A stretch of DNA of 7,253 nt from Nitrosotalea sp. (GTDB lineage: Archaea > Halobacteriota > Syntropharchaeia > Alkanophagales > Methanospirareceae), in the NCBI GenBank assembly GCA_020725315.1, contig DYFG01000081.1, forward strand, positions 1-7,253, written 5' to 3'. The position numbers and the translations under genes are program-made. The notes beneath the pieces are model-generated. The model saw nothing but the letters and a program-made list of their open reading frames with translations, made no database searches and was not told the DNA's origin. This document shows, piece by piece, positions 6,678 through 7,253 of the stretch. How positions within the stretch are numbered: position 1 is the stretch's first letter; the number at the start of each line of letters is the position of its first letter.

Positions 6678-7047
6678 TTGGCGGCACCACCGATTTATAC
6701 ACACCGTAGACTTCCCATCCATTAATCCTCGTGCCACGTAATTGCTGGTTCTCTGGTGTGAGATTACCAACAAATATATCTACTCTTTTATTGCCTATTC
6801 TAGGATCATCTATGCCATACACCCATCCACCAATTTCCATCTCTGGTTTCTCTTTGAGCCGTTCTAGCTCTGCGTTGAGTTTCTCTTCTTCCCTCCTATA
6901 TTCTGCGTCATAAGTTACATTTATCGTCCATCCACTGATAACTTTACCATTAAATTGCTCCCTTTCTGGTGTTAGTTCATACACAAAAATGTTTATTCTC
7001 TTTTTTGTCTTTTCCACCGACCATCTGGTAACACCTAACTCAATCAA
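6661..7047 (-). CDS. Unrecognised protein with two tandem domain copies, probably truncated
   Basis: I do not recognise this family. The 128-residue frame holds two copies of a short, probably beta-rich domain. Copy one is residues 15-46 (KKRINIFVYELTPEREQF, then NGKVISGW) and copy two is residues 86-117 (NKRVDIFVGNLTPENQQL, then RGTRINGW). The shared pattern is +R-[IV]-x-IFV-x2-LTPE-x2-Q-x2-G-x2-I-x-GW. The copies are joined by a charged, probably helical linker (about 49-69, EYRREEEKLNAELERLKEK). No signal peptide, membrane helix or catalytic motif is seen. The only usable start is a TTG at 7047-7045. In-frame codons continue upstream as KEPEIER to a TGA (7071-7069), echoing the EKPEME of the linker, so the repeat pattern probably extended further and the N-terminus has been lost. 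At the other end, the last codons (PPKREGS) overlap the radical SAM-like fragment in another phase, so the natural C-terminus may also be missing. Confidence 0.45.
   Translation of the reverse strand: MIELGVTRWSVEKTKKRINIFVYELTPEREQFNGKVISGWTINVTYDAEYRREEEKLNAELERLKEKPEMEIGGWVYGIDDPRIGNKRVDIFVGNLTPENQQLRGTRINGWEVYGVYKSVVPPKREGS
6715..6790 (-). repeat. DNA copy 2 of the internal domain duplication
   Basis: This stretch encodes the second domain copy. It aligns with 6928-7003 at an offset of 213 bases (71 codons). For example, AATTGCTggttCTCTGGTGT at 6740 matches AATTGCTccctTTCTGGTGT at 6953. Similarity at DNA level indicates a fairly recent or conserved duplication. Confidence 0.7.
6928..7003 (-). 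repeat. DNA copy 1 of the internal domain duplication
   Basis: This stretch encodes the first domain copy and is the partner of 6715-6790. The two are 213 bases apart and in the same reading frame. Confidence 0.7.
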
Positions 7048-7155
7048 ACGCTCTATTTCAGGCTCTTTTCAGATGCATAGTTATGGCTACCACTATACCT
7101 GAAGAGATAATATCGTATTTGTATAGCTGATGTAAAAAACCACGAGATTTCACAT

Positions 7156-7197
7156 AAGCCCCTTCTGGGCTTGCGGGGACATGGGGCAGAGCCCCAT
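7156..7197. repeat. Pair of adjacent GC-rich hairpins, REP-like element
   Basis: Two perfect inverted repeats lie side by side in otherwise AT-rich DNA: AAGCCC-CTTCT-GGGCTT (7156-7172) and ATGGGGC-AGA-GCCCCAT (7181-7197), separated by GCGGGGAC. Arms of one hairpin can also pair with arms of the other (GCCCC with GGGGC). It looks like a dispersed palindromic element. A terminator on the minus strand is another option, since a run of six T follows at 7139-7134, 17 bases beyond the hairpin. The short minus-strand frame through it (7058-7240, TTG start) shows no protein features I recognise. Confidence 0.5.
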
Positions 7198-7253
7198 AAT
7201 TAGCACAAGAAATTGAATTAATGGGGGATAAAGTAATCAATAAAGTACTGAAA

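Noticed and set aside
6678..6773. Upstream part of the radical SAM-like frame as a true N-terminus
   Set aside because: It overlaps the second domain copy of the neighbouring frame out of phase and shows no radical SAM motif, so it is a shadow. Similarity begins only near 6677.
7058..7240. 60-codon minus-strand frame from a TTG
   Set aside because: It runs through the GC-rich hairpins, has no motif or ribosome-binding sequence, and part of it is simply the translation of the palindromic element.
1..7253. tRNA, rRNA, CRISPR array, complete insertion sequence, toxin-antitoxin pair
   Set aside because: I looked on both strands and found no cloverleaf, repeat-spacer array, transposase motif or paired small genes that I could support.

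Overview
The window is archaeal chromosomal DNA, most likely euryarchaeal. The evidence is a group II chaperonin (thermosome) subunit, a membrane-anchored LonB protease of the archaeal type, TATA-like promoter boxes instead of bacterial -35/-10 elements, and frequent AGA/AGG arginine and ATA isoleucine codons. A methanogen-related or uncultivated methane-cycling lineage would fit, but the sequence does not settle this.

Layout, left to right. Positions 11-34 hold a hairpin plus T-run that looks like the minus-strand transcription terminator of the thermosome gene. The thermosome subunit lies on the minus strand (131-1795). An AT-rich TATA-like box at 1874-1885 sits in the 159-base divergent gap and could serve both the thermosome and a plus-strand aspartate kinase (1955-3373). 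After a 158-base spacer with its own TATA-like box come LonB (3532-5481) and, 42 bases later, a polytopic membrane protein of the DUF92 (TIGR00297) family (5524-6372). The DUF92 gene may have its own promoter and a very short leader.

The last 880 bases (6373-7253) are different. I see no intact conserved gene there. A minus-strand reading frame carries two copies of an unrecognised domain about 32 residues long, repeated with a 71-codon period, and appears to lack its N-terminus. It runs directly into a short fragment resembling part of a radical SAM (SPASM-type) enzyme. Beyond the far end is a pair of adjacent GC-rich hairpins that looks like a dispersed palindromic element. I read this stretch as a decaying accessory region next to a block of housekeeping genes.

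Functionally, the thermosome (ATP-driven folding) and LonB (ATP-driven proteolysis at the membrane) are the two arms of archaeal protein quality control. Aspartate kinase opens the aspartate-family amino acid pathway. The DUF92 protein is probably a membrane enzyme, and plant and cyanobacterial relatives phosphorylate isoprenoid alcohol phosphates. I found no defence system, CRISPR array, tRNA or complete insertion sequence. The items most worth a second look are the altered KFGG signature of the aspartate kinase, the duplicated-domain gene fragment, the radical SAM remnant with a small cysteine-containing frame overlapping it, and the hairpin pair.
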